A stretch of 64,000 nt of DNA from Euclidia mi (Eukaryota; Arthropoda; Insecta; Lepidoptera; Erebidae), in the NCBI GenBank assembly GCA_944739405.2, contig OX123188.2:66855251-66919250 (forward strand), read 5' to 3'. The notes beneath the pieces were generated by a model. The model did not search any database and was not told the origin of the DNA. It worked only from the letters and a program-made list of their open reading frames with translations. The position numbers and the translations under genes were made by a program. Shown here piece by piece: positions 46,672-57,397 of this stretch; position 1 is the first letter of the stretch; each line of letters opens with the position of its first letter.

Positions 46672-48040
46672 TCAGTATGTCAGGAATACCTTCAGTATGT
46701 CATTGGTGTCAATATATTTAAAATTAAAAAGCACATCACACTCATTCACATTGCCCCTAACCAACATTTCTGCTTTGCTTGGACATGAATCTAGACAGCT
46801 GGTTGTGTTCACTGGTATGTTTATGAAGAAATTGTTAAATGTCTGAGCAGCATCAGTTTTCCAAGTAATAATTTCACCATTAAATTTTAATTCATAATTG
46901 TTATCTACCAATTTAGCTCGACCAGTCTCATTGTTAATAATGCTCCAAGTAGTTTTAATTTTGTTCTTGGATTCTTTGATTTTATTGCTTAAATATAAGG
47001 ATTTGGCTAAAGCATATGTCCTCTTAAAAACCTTTGAATAATTTCTAACATATTGAATTAATTCAGGATTAAAATTGTATTTCTTCATACCATATAGATC
47101 ATACAACCTAGCTCTACTTTTGTATATACCTACTGTTGCCCAATCTCAAAAATTTACTTTTATGCTCCTTGCAAACGTCTTCAGTTTAAAAATTTTATTG
47201 TACTCATCATTAACAATTTTAAATTAGCATTTATATAATTCATCGGGATCATCAACGGTTAAGTCAATACTGGCGATCTTGGCAGCAACATCATTACTAA
47301 GGTGTTTGAGGCGAGCAGAGGTCATTGGCCTACATGTAATTTCTTGTACTTTTGGGGTTGTTTTAGTTGGAATTACAACCTTTTGCCCGCAGTGATCCAA
47401 TGTCAAGTCAGTTAAAACAGCCTTATTTAAATAAAGACAATTGCAAAAAACATTATCTAAGCATGTAGACGAATGTGAGGTTATTCTGGTTGGTTCAGAG
47501 AACAAAACATTTAAATTAAATGACCTAAATAAGCTAACTAACCTAGTACAAATTGGTGATTTTTCTAACAAATTGACATTAAAATCGCCGCATACGATTA
47601 TAGACTTCCTACTAGAAATTATGTGTTTTAAGACATCCTCTATAATGCTTTCAAACTGAGTAAAGTCGCTTTGTGCTGGTCGATACACACACACTATAAT
47701 ATGTTGTTGAAGCTCAACACAAGCAGTGCGCAGCGTCAGCAGTGCGCGCGATAGAAAGTTTAGCTATATCCTTACGTTCTTTACATTTCAAACTATTACA
47801 TACATATATTAGAGAGCCACCACGAATAGCCTTATTTCTTACGAATGTACTTATAACTGAGTAATGTTGATTGTTAAATACTAATTCGTCACCTCGCAAC
47901 CAATGTTCTGTAATACATAAGATATCAATCTTATGTTTATTTAAAAATAAATCTATTTCTTATTCTTTGCCAGATAGGCCTTGTATGTTTTGATGAACTA
48001 AGTTTAAAACACATGAATGCCTATCTGTTGTCTCATAAAT
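46672..48040 (-). pseudogene. LINE copy 1 ORF2: endonuclease and linker
   Basis: Apurinic-like endonuclease: NIQGLSGKE (about 48000, then a stop), DILCITEHWL with the catalytic glutamate (about 47920), IRGGSLIYV, then after a one-base shift near 47700 VCVYRPAQ, IIVCGDFNVNLLE (D and N present), SSTCLDNVF and LTLDHCGQ (histidine present). The linker continues in the same frame through stops near 47222 and 47150, with the GIYKSRARLYDLYGMKKYN and WSIINNETGRAKLVDN segments. The frame ends at 46672, where a 20-bp direct duplication has introduced a stop. The domain would nick chromosomal DNA to prime reverse transcription. Confidence 0.85.
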
Positions 48041-48060
48041 CATCCCGATAACATGAAGGC

Positions 48061-50965
48061 TTGCGAAAACCGCTCGTTTTTTGGTTACAACGTAAATCTA
48101 GTTCGAAATTGGTTCAGAAACTCGTTAAACATACCTATCTACCGTAATAAATCTGCAAAAATATAAATCTTCCATAATTAAAATACGATACAAAGCAATA
48201 AATTCACTTGCGTACGATGAAGCCGCCACCCGAGCAAAACACAACAAGGAGCGTCGAGCATTTTGTACGAGCTATTTTAAAGTTCCTCATCATAATTAAT
48301 ATTTTTTCCTTCTTAAATGTCAGATAATTGAAATTCCTTTAAGTTCATATCTTATTCTCTATGTGGCATTTGTGAGCTCGTAATATCAGCGGACGTGGGA
48401 AAAGTACTTTTGGATATATGTGAAGCCATTTACTTGTAGGATTTAGGTCCTAAGTTCTATAAATGAACTGTAAGCTTGTTTCAATCCTGTGTCCAGACCC
48501 CTGGACTTTACCTTCAGCTAGCTCATTTAATCTTATAGCTCTAATGGAGCCTTGCAGAATTTCGTCGCATATTTTCCCATTATATCAAAAGACTATACTT
48601 ACTTATATAATACCTGCTTATTCTATGTCTTTTATGTTTAAGACTGTTTGTCTTTGCTTTAGAATGTGACTAATTAGGAGCTTTTTTAACTATTAAGTCG
48701 TCCAAATAACATAAGAAATTAAAACAAATTGGATAATGCGGTTATAATAATAAATGCAGTTGTAGATGATGCTTATTTCTAGCCTTAATAAAATTAGACT
48801 GTGGCTCGTTTTTGTTGAGCCTCTTGAATTATTATTGAAACAAGAATAAGAAAAGTTTTACAGTATTTTTCGGGCAGCGTTAGATCTGCTTCATTTAGAC
48901 GTCGTCTGAAGGTTTCAAAATCTTGTTATCTTAATACCGGTATCACGTAGGAGAAAGTTTCGGTTTGAGATAAAATAAAAAAAAACACGAAGGATAAAGT
49001 GTTCTGCGGAATCCAATCTCGTGACACGCGGTCATAAAATCTACATCTCTGGTGTATCGCAAACGTATTTACACAGTATTTTTTCCCAATTCCTCTCATG
49101 AATGTAACAACCGTCTCATGAATTTTATTGCGCGTCCTGGCCGAGAACGGACGATTGTAGCAAGAGTTGCGTTCTTTATTAGTCATCATTGAATTACAAA
49201 TCATAGTGCAAAACGTGGGTAGATGGGTCGGCGCGTCGGTCGACCCCGTGCGGTTTGCGAACACTGGTGGTTCGTCATTCGGCGATCGAGACCAATATTC
49301 GAACCAATATACCGCCGCAATTTTGATATCGCACGCTCCGTGAACGTGCCTGTCCCTCGGCTAATATACCTACGAATGCAGTCGGAAAAATCCGAAAACT
49401 GATACACGGACCACACAAGTGTGTAGCCAGAATAACAATCGTCGATATATTTATATTTTGTAGATTGTATTCGTTACAAATCATTCGATACTCGCGTACT
49501 TCATAAATATTATTTGCTTACATTTTTATAGTTCGGTACTTACCTACATTTCGAGTGTCCATTGATTGATATTGAGTTTGTGTTGAAGATTAATTTCCTA
49601 AAAAGCTGGATCAAACGAAACCTGAATAGTCCAGGCTGTGTTGCTTGGATTGATCGCACGACCAGCTAATTAGATTCGAAGTACGTATATAATTAAACGA
49701 GTCGTTAGGGCGTGGAGTGCGGTGAGCGCTCGCCTCCACCGACTGTCAGGAAATATTTGCTTAGTGATAGCTTTGACGAGGTCACTGCCGGGCGTCGCTC
49801 AAATACGCTCCAAACGAAATCATTGTTAGCGGCGGGTAGTCGTCGACTGGCCGCGTTGCTCCCTTTCCGCTCAATAAACGCTCGCCAGCCGCGCAAGTTT
49901 GGCCGCACGGCGGAGCGGCCGAGCGGCCAGCAGCCGCCTCGGCTACACTGACCTACCTGCTATAACAACTTTCATCACAACTTTTTGGCAGAAAGCTTCA
50001 TTCGACTTAACGTCACCTCGCTCAGGATTTCTGTTCTTTTTGAATTTTAGATTAATTGGTGCACAGACGGCGTCGCGTTACCAACTTCCAATTCTGTTTT
50101 GAATGTCATTGAATTGTAACAAATGAATATCTGACTTTGAATACGTTTGCGTTTATCACTCTAGTTTACGACTTATATCTGCTGACACATGGATTATCAG
50201 AATAATATCTTCATATATGATTCAAGATCCTACTAAATAAAAATGCCCCCTTATTTGTACGTTTCAAAAGTTCGGTGAACCGTTCTACTTCATTTAATGT
50301 ACGAATAAATCAGATTAAACGTAAGTCGACTGCTTGTTTGTGTCATAACAGAATGTTTTTCAAACAGGTGGTCAAAGTACACATTACTTATGTAATTTAA
50401 TTAAAAATCTTGCTACTCATACTTTGATGTATACGCTAGGTGTTCTAGTGGTATCGTTCTTGACCCAAATTGATCAATATCTGGCGCATGTTTATATGAG
50501 TTCTGTGCAACACGACTTTCTCTTTTACGGAGTTTCAATATCTTGAAGCCTATAGGTGTAAAATAATATTCTTAATCAACCGTATAATTCATACCTATCG
50601 TTGTTAAAGCAAAATAAAAGAAAATATATAAAGGACTATGGGCAAAAATTTATGGGCTCCGTCCCCATATACCAACACACATGGAACTGATGCCAATGTG
50701 TACCTTAAGTATCCACTATTTGATGAAAATTTTTTTTTTTGCACTTAAATCCGTGGGATATAACTATAAAAAATCAATTTATTATTATTAATTAACCTAT
50801 ATTTTCATTTAACATTTTTAAGTTATTTTAACATTATGGTTATATAACAGTACACAACATTATTTAGTAGCGATACAAAATAAAAATAATGTATTTTTAA
50901 TCATACACTTACATTTAAATGACTATGAACGAATAATAAAAATATAAAAAACTAAAGTTGAAGAT
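48061..50965. other. Non-coding; one GC-rich island
   Basis: No gene recognised. The interval 49690-49955 is markedly GC-richer, with CpGs and open frames on both strands, and could be a promoter or first exon of a host gene; no splice structure or homology was recognised. The rest is AT-rich. Confidence 0.45.
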
Positions 50966-50969
50966 GTGG

Positions 50970-51200
50970 AAAAAAGGCTGCTAGCCTTAAATGGAACTGG
51001 GCGGGCCATGTCAGCCGTATGAGGATCGTTGGGCGAAAATCTCGACACTGTGGGTGCCAGAAAATGGTCGTCGTCGCCGGGGTCGGCCCCGAAAACGGAA
51101 GCGAGATGACCTAGACGCCTTGCAGGCAACAAGAGAGCCTGGAAAGATCTGGGGGAGGCCTTTGCCCAGCAGTGGGACAGTACAGGCTAAAGAAAAAATA
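50970..51200 (+). pseudogene. RTE LINE 3' fragment (second lineage)
   Basis: Reads RLLALKWNWAGHVSRM in one frame, then after a one-base shift RWAKISTLWVPENGRRRRGRPRKR and DDLDALQ, then EAFAQQWDST near the end, the usual C-terminal end of RTE RTs. The 3' end is 'cccagcagtgggacagtaca' plus ggctaaaga. About 75 codons remain. Confidence 0.75.
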
Positions 51201-51695
51201 TAACATAACGAATATAAATGAATGAATAATTTAAATTCATTGTCTTCTAATATTAAAGACATAAAGACATATTTATTTCTGCATTTTGGTTGTTTACAAC
51301 ACTTATACATGTCAAACCCCTATTCTCGATGATGCCGGCTTTTCCTAGCTAAATGATTTCTTGAGAATAAAGGCCGAAACAAACTCAGAGTAATTGTTTT
51401 TTTTGTCACTTCAATTTCTTTAGTCTTTTCTTCATCTTTTAAAGTCCAGACAAAAAAAGGGTTTAGTATGCAAGTACAATGCAGGAAATTATCTGACGCT
51501 TTTGATTGACTCGGCCCACTGATGGCTCGCATTTAACAGCAATCGTACGGCTCAACCTTGATTGAGGGAGCCAGCACGATCTGTATCACTATGCCTCCAC
51601 GCCATCAGAAGGTGTATGCATAAGCATGTCAGCCTAAGCCATCAGACAGGTTGCCACAACTACTTGTTTATATGTTTAATAATACCCACATCGTA
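51201..51695. other. Non-coding, possible LINE copy 2 3' untranslated sequence
   Basis: No gene. The part 51535-51660 is GC-richer and may belong to the 3' untranslated region of LINE copy 2, but no tail marks its end. Confidence 0.4.
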
Positions 51696-51765
51696 CTACT
51701 TTACATGCTAATACACAGTAAAATACATGTTGCAAACAATAAGTAAAAATAATAATAATTTAAAC

Positions 51766-52015
51766 AATAAAATGTCATATATTTAAAATGTCAGAAAATA
51801 TTATTGAATGTCAATTTAGGAATAATAATATATTACTTAAGTAATTTTAAATGTCAAAAGAAAAAAAATAAAATAACAATGTCAAATCAAACAATGTCAA
51901 AACAAAATAAATAAAATTACAAATGTCAAATTAAAAATGTCAAAATGTAAAAATATAAGTATTACAAATGTAAATAAAAATATCATGTCACTAATTTCAA
52001 AATGTCAAATTTCAT
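51766..52015. repeat. Scattered 'aatgtcaaa' motifs in the LINE copy 2 3' UTR
   Basis: About ten occurrences of atgtca, most of them aatgtcaaa, in 250 bp at irregular spacing. On the LINE strand this is TTTGACATT. Not a strict tandem array. Confidence 0.6.
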
Positions 52016-52026
52016 AATTTTTAAAC

Positions 52027-54120
52027 TCAATTCCAGGCATTTTTGTCTGCTAAATAATCTTTAACTGTGTAATAAGCTTTTGAACACAAGCTCTGTTTAA
52101 TAAATACTTTGAATTTATTAATACTTAGTTCCTGAATATTGCCTGGAATTTTGTTGTAAAAACGTATGCTTTGACACTTGTATAAGTTACTTATTTTTTG
52201 TAGTCTAGTTGAAGGTAGAACAAGTTTGTTTTTATTTCGTGTATTTAACCGCTTGACCGCGCACAAGTGACTATTCTCCCTTTTTCGAAATGCCGTAGAC
52301 CGCGCACAAGTGACTATTTTCCCTTTTTGGTTACAGCGCTATACTCGGTCTGAATTTACTGTTTCTTTCTATTACGTAATGTTTTAAATTATTTTTCTCT
52401 GTTCTATTCAAATCATTGAACATTTCTTCATGCTAAAAATTTGAAGCGAGTCTTAAAATCGTTAACCCGAAACGAAAAAATAATGTCAAATGCCACTCTT
52501 TGTTTCGCGCGCTCCGTGATTACGTGTTTATCGTATGCGTGTAATTAAATATTTTTATCCTATGATACATGTTTTTTTTTTATTTAATTCGGTGTAGATA
52601 GAATCCCTCTACAGTTAAAACTCATAAAATATGTATGTCATCGATTTACTTTTTAAAATAATCCTGTTTAAAATACACAAAGTGTTTTTTTCAACGATAG
52701 TCAATGTTCGCTGCTAAGTATAATAAATTAAAAAGTAAATATCAACAAAAAATTCATACGACTTGAAAGAATCATTTATAAGGTTGAAGAAAAACATCAT
52801 TTTAACTTACTCATGTTACCGACTTATCAACAATAAATGTTTATGTTAGCGCGCCCATCTGGCGAGCGGCAGCGCGACATTTTGTTTAGAACGTGAGCGG
52901 TCAAGTGAATTCGGCGAATTGGCGCTAGCGGTCAAGCGGTTAATTTATGAATGTCGCTGAATTTAGAAAACATATTTATATTTTTCCAGACATATAACAA
53001 GTTCTCATAAATGTATTGAGATGCGACAGTCATTATCTTAATTTCTTTAAATTTTTCCCTCAGTGAATGCCTTGAACCAAGACTGTAGATTACACGAATA
53101 GCCCGCTTCTGCAGTTAAAACACAGTTTGAATGTCAGCTGCGTTGCCCCATAATAAAATGCCATATGACATTATGCTGTGGAAATAATTAAAATATACTA
53201 ATCTGGCCGTATCTATATCAGTTAACTGACGAAATTTTGTAAATCGCGTACGCTGCAGAGCTAAGTCTATTCGACAACTGACCTATATGTGGGCCCCACT
53301 GTAGCTTAGAATCTAAGGTTATGCCTAAAAATACAGTGTTATCTATAAAATCCAACTCTTCTCCATTCAAGCATATGTTAGGTTTAACTTGTTTTACATT
53401 CGGTCTTGAAAATCGTATACATTTTGTTTTTCTTTCGTTTAACAGTAAATTGTTAGCTGTAAACCATTGAACTACTTTAGAGAGAGCGTTATTTACATCG
53501 TCTTTATTTGATTGTTGTCGTCTTAGTTTAAAAATAAGTGATGTATCATCAGCAAATAACACTATCTCTTCATTATTTTGCATAATGTATGGCAAATCAT
53601 TAATATATACAAGGAAAAGGAATGGACCAAGAATTGAACCTTGCGGCACTCCCATTGTGACCACTGAACCCATAGAAACTTTTCTATTTACCTCAACTCT
53701 CTGTATCCTATTACTCAAATATGATGTTAGGAGATCCAAATCAGTGTTCTTAACTCCATAGTAATGTAATTTCCTGATCAATGTTTCATGAAACACGCAA
53801 TCAAAAGCCTTAGATAAGTCACAAAAGACTCTCAGAGCATCATGCGACTCCTCCCAGGCATCAAAAATACTATCTAAAAGCTCAACTCCAGCATCGGTAC
53901 TTGAGCGACCCCTAGTAAAACCAAATTGTTTTTCATGTAACAGCTTATTGTTATTAAAATGAATTTGAAGCTGACCTAGAATTAATTTTTAAACAATTTT
54001 ACCAGACGTGGGTAGCACAGATATTGGCCTATAATTTGTGGGGTCAGATGTGCTACCTGATTTAAATAACGGAATTACTTTACTACTTTTCATTTGATCA
54101 GGAAACACACCACAGGCAAT
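52027..54120 (-). pseudogene. LINE copy 2 ORF2: reverse transcriptase, split by a TTAA element
   Basis: After a frame change near 54100 the RT blocks are readable in pieces (QFGFTRGRSSTDAG-like near 53900); the longest open part is 53796-53218 with IQRVEVNRKVSMGSVV, GVPQGSILGPFLFLVYINDL, catalytic FADDTSLIF, LLLNERKTKCIRF and TVFLGITLDSKLQWG. The thumb region 53215-52944 has stops and shifts. The TTAA element interrupts the codons for HKL|NTRNKNKLV, and the last 75 or so codons end at the stop at 52027. Confidence 0.85.
52249..52939. mobile_element. TTAA-flanked MITE (piggyBac type)
   Basis: TTAA at 52245-52248 and 52940-52943. Perfect 12-bp inverted termini: ccgcttgaccgc (52249-52260) and gcggtcaagcgg (52928-52939). 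Subterminal repeats: 'gaccgcgcacaagtgactat' occurs at 52255 and again 43 bp later, and 'gcggtcaag' occurs twice at the right end. 691 bp, no coding capacity. The LINE frame is uninterrupted once it is set aside. A different family from 45189-45962, because the termini differ. Confidence 0.85.
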
Positions 54121-54124
54121 GCAT

Positions 54125-55555
54125 CTATTGTAAAATCATTGCCAGTTCAGGTGCTACTGTGTTGATTATGGATTTCGTAATCACAACAGAATTGCCCCAA
54201 AGATCACTAGTCTTCTTCAAATTAAGGGTATTAAAAGTTTTTACAATATCTCTGTCAGTAACATAACTAAAACTAAATACAATGTTACACCTATTGACAT
54301 TTTGTTTCAATAGAGATTCGGCTTCATTAGGGGACGAGTTGAGGGATTTAGTGGTTGAGACTGGAATTTCTGTGAAGAAATTTTCAAATGCTGTGGCAAC
54401 CTCAAAATCTGACTTTAATATCTTTTTATTTAATTGAAGAGTGTAATCGTTACTTTTAATCTTGACCCTTCCAGTCTCATTGTTTATAATATCCCACGTT
54501 GATTTTATTTTATTGTCACTGTTTTTAATTTTTGATTTTAAATAAAGTGTCTTAGCTTCACGACAAATCTTTTTAAATAACTTGGAATAATTTCTTACAT
54601 ATTGACAAAATTGTTCATCATTTTTATTAATTACTTTCTGTTCATATAATTCGTAAAGCTTATTTCTACTTTTATAAATTCCAGTGGTTGCCCATTCACT
54701 GAAGGACGTAGTACCAGCAACTGAGATCCTCTTAAGGACAAAGATAGAATTGAATATAGTACAGTACATGTCAAAGAAAGAATTGTACAACTTATTAGGA
54801 TCGTTATTATAGCATAGGTATGGTAATGTACTTGTGAGTTTATCCTTAAGTCCCTTCAGACGACGCAAAGTTTTTGGCACCACACTCAATTCCTTTCTAC
54901 CTACTTTTTTAGACTACATAGCAAATGTTATAGATTGTCCAGAATAATCTGATGTTAATTTGTTAATTATTTGCTTTCTAACTGGTACAATGTCTGTAAA
55001 TATATTGTCTATACAAGTAGATGTCGTGGAAGTTATCCTGGTGGGTTCCAAAAATAAGCATGCAAGATTATATGACTTGAACAAATTCTTAATTTTGTGG
55101 CAATTCAGGGAATCTTCTAGTAAATTAATATTAAAATCGCCACCTACTATTATAGATTTATTTTGTTGGCATAGCTTCCGTAACACATCATCCATGACAC
55201 TTTCAAAGTTATCATAGCAGGATGATGGTGGCCTATACACACTCAAAACAAGAAGTTGGTCCAACTCCACACAGGCTATTTCAACTGTCCGTTCAACAGA
55301 GAAACTAACAATGTCACTACGATTCTTAAATTTAAGCAGCTTGTTAACTAAAATCAACGATCCACCATGTATTGCATTTTGTCTGCTGAATGAACTACCA
55401 ACTAGATGGTTATTAAAATTGCACACGAACTGGTAATCTTTAAGCCAATGTTTTGTTATACACAAAATATGGACGCATTCACCGTTCATGAACAACTTGA
55501 ACAACTCCACTTCTAAATCTTTATTTGACATACCTTGTATATTTTGATGTACCAA
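54125..55555 (-). pseudogene. LINE copy 2 ORF2: endonuclease with altered active site, and linker
   Basis: MVHQNIQGMSNKD opens the endonuclease. The glutamate block reads CITKHWL, where relatives (including copy 1) have TEHWL, so the catalytic E is lysine. IIVGGDFNINLLE keeps D and N. The histidine block reads TSDYSGQ in place of SDH, so the catalytic H is tyrosine. A stop at 54914 follows, then a 254-codon frame (54889-54125) with the linker (GIYKSRNKLYELYEQ, WDIINNETGRVKI). In-frame with ORF1 by position. Nicking activity is not expected. Confidence 0.82.
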
Positions 55556-55672
55556 TTTTAATACTTGTGAATTTCTAAATAAATTATTAGTCGAATTGGG
55601 CTCATTCGTACATAACTGCCCATTATTAATGAAAGTGTCATTGCAAAAGGTATTGCTCTATTGTCGAATTAT

Positions 55673-56614
55673 TTAATTTAAATTAATAGAAATGTCAGAC
55701 TGTGTAGCCAAAATACTGGCTGAATCATTATAAATGTCATTTTGTTGCTGTATAGGGGCAATACGTTTATTAGCCAAATTCTTAGCTGAAATGTCAATAC
55801 AAAATGCTAGCGACTCAGCTAGTTGTCTTTTATAATAAGAATTCAGATAACAAGTATCTTGCGTCAAATGTAAAGCTTTACTAATATAATTGTTAGAGTC
55901 AAAAACATGAAATTGATCGTTATTGTATGACCAACTACACAAATTTATATTAAGACTATGTCTAATATTATTTTCTTTCTGTGGCAACCCTTTACTGAAA
56001 GGTAAAGTGAGCATAATAATTTGATTTAAATTTAATTCACATAATATACTGTAATAATAGAATAAAAGTCTTTTATTTAAAGATCCTCTTTTACCAAGTA
56101 GAATCAATAAAGTTGTATCCTGGTCAAAATTGAAGTTTATAATTTTATCTAAAATAGCAATGGAACTTACCCCGGGCAAACAGTAGTTCATCACTAATCC
56201 ATCACTATATTATGTGTTCGCCAACAACTGACCCATACCTTTTCCAATCTCGTCACTAAATATTATCACTTTATTTTTATTTTGTAATATAGTTTTACTG
56301 TCTAGTTTGTTATTTTTTAATTTATTTAGAGTGTGTTTAATATTTGAATTTGTATTCTTTAAAGAACTACTTGGCAAAACCGGGTCACATGTTGGCAATG
56401 AGCAAGCTGGCGAGTGTTGGTGGTTGAACGGGATGTCATTGTTCAATGGTATTGAGCAATTGTTACTATTTGATGCAACCAACTCATTCATTGCCAATAT
56501 GTACTCTTTCATTTGTAGTTCAGAGCTTTTATATTTATTTGTCATTGATACTAATTTGTCACTAAGATTATTTAATTCTACCTGCAAATTATTTATTTCT
56601 AATTTATGTTTCAA
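55673..56614 (-). pseudogene. LINE copy 2 ORF1: coiled coil + esterase-like domain
   Basis: The frame 56614-56210 begins with a probable coiled coil (leucine/isoleucine heptads in NNLQVELNNLSDKLVSM) and an Asn/Ser-rich linker, then KVIIFSDEIGKGMGQLL, resembling the first block of SGNH esterases found in CR1-type ORF1 proteins. After a stop, the same frame (56194-55673) continues with VSSIAILDKII, TTLLILLGKRGS, SKALHLTQDTCYL and KRQLAESLA, which resembles the last SGNH block. The canonical GDS serine is not obvious. ORF1 proteins of this class bind RNA, and their esterase role is uncertain. Confidence 0.6.
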
Positions 56615-56783
56615 ATTATTTTTTGTCTGTAAACCAATTTTTGGGTCTTTTTTATGAATTTGTTTATTTTGACATATTTCTTATTTCTGTTCCTACTACC
56701 CCAAATCAATTTTATTGAATTATTTGATTCTTTGCACACTGAGAGGCTATTTGGAAATAATGCTTTAGAATGATTTATATCAG

Positions 56784-57139
56784 TGTGACGTCAATCCTTG
56801 ACGCATCACTCGGCTCGGTCGACCCCGCCGCCCACGCCCTGCAACGGACTATAAATACTCAAGCGCTGGCTGCGCCCGCTCTTTTTGTCTGCCTTCAGAC
56901 GAGCTAAGTGACCACCTTTCCTGACGACCACCGGGCAGGCGGACCCTCAACAAATCCCTTACCGCCGAATCACGCGACCCTGTTTATATCTTTTCGAATA
57001 ACATTTTTTTAGTAATTTTTTCGCTAGTGAAACGCTTGCTAAATGATGTTAAGATTTACTGGAAGAATTAAATCAATTTTTATTGTAAAAATTAACCACG
57101 TTTCTCATTTAAACACACCCAAAGGCGTCCTACGTCACA
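56784..57139 (+). repeat. 5' LTR of the non-coding LTR element
   Basis: 356 bp. TGACGTCA (a CRE/ATF-type palindrome) at 56786-56793 and TATAAATA at 56850-56857. GC-rich first half with a conserved 'gcccgctcttttt' region downstream of the TATA box. Confidence 0.9.
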
Positions 57140-57140
57140 G

Positions 57141-57149
57141 TGGCGCCCA
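57141..57149 (+). promoter_or_regulatory. Primer-binding site of the LTR element
   Basis: TGGCGCCCA directly after the LTR, complementary to a tRNA 3' end; the match to the longer Gypsy tRNA-Lys site stops after these nine bases. Confidence 0.7.
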
Positions 57150-57291
57150 CGGGAATATATAGGTAGGGTTTTGTTGAGAATCCGCTGCCCGGTGAGTCCT
57201 ATTTTTATTTTTTTTAACTGTGTATGTGTGAAATCGTTCCAAAGCAGTGTGTGATTATTTTAGTGGAATATATTGTTTCTTTTTGCTTGTT

Positions 57292-57397
57292 CTATTGTGC
57301 TCGGGAAGTCAGTGGTGTTGTGCCGATCACAATAGACATTTTCTCTTTTTGTTCTGTTGTGCTCGGAAGGTCGGTCGTGTTGAGCCGGTCACAACAG
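57292..57397 (+). ncRNA. Two tandem 44-nt hairpins in the element leader
   Basis: Copy 1 (57292-57335) has stem CTATTGTG/CACAATAG, and copy 2 (57354-57397) has CTGTTGTG/CACAACAG, 62 bp apart. The third stem pair changes from A-T to G-C on both sides. An inner stem TCGG/CCGA becomes TCGG/CCGG, a pair that stays possible in RNA as U-G. The loops differ more than the stems. This pattern is expected of selection on RNA structure, for example a packaging or dimerisation signal, which lies in the leader of retroelements; the function is inferred. Confidence 0.6.

Larger units (their letters stand above)
43455..48060 (-). mobile_element. CR1/Daphne-like LINE copy 1
   Basis: The minus-strand element ends in AATAAAGGATTTTG(AATTTG)n (43457-43500). 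ORF2 remnants run from about 48000 to 44421, with a 920-bp 3' untranslated region. Interrupted by a TTAA-flanked element (45189-45962). No ORF1 was found upstream of the endonuclease, so the copy is probably 5'-truncated near 48060. Confidence 0.8.
51696..56700 (-). mobile_element. CR1/Daphne-like LINE copy 2
   Basis: Related to copy 1 at the protein level over the whole of ORF2 and at the C-terminal NTRNKNKLVLPSTRL. Includes an ORF1 remnant at the 5' end, so it is nearly full length. The 3' boundary is uncertain. Interrupted by a TTAA element at 52249-52939 and bordered on the 5' side by the LTR element at 56784. Confidence 0.78.
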
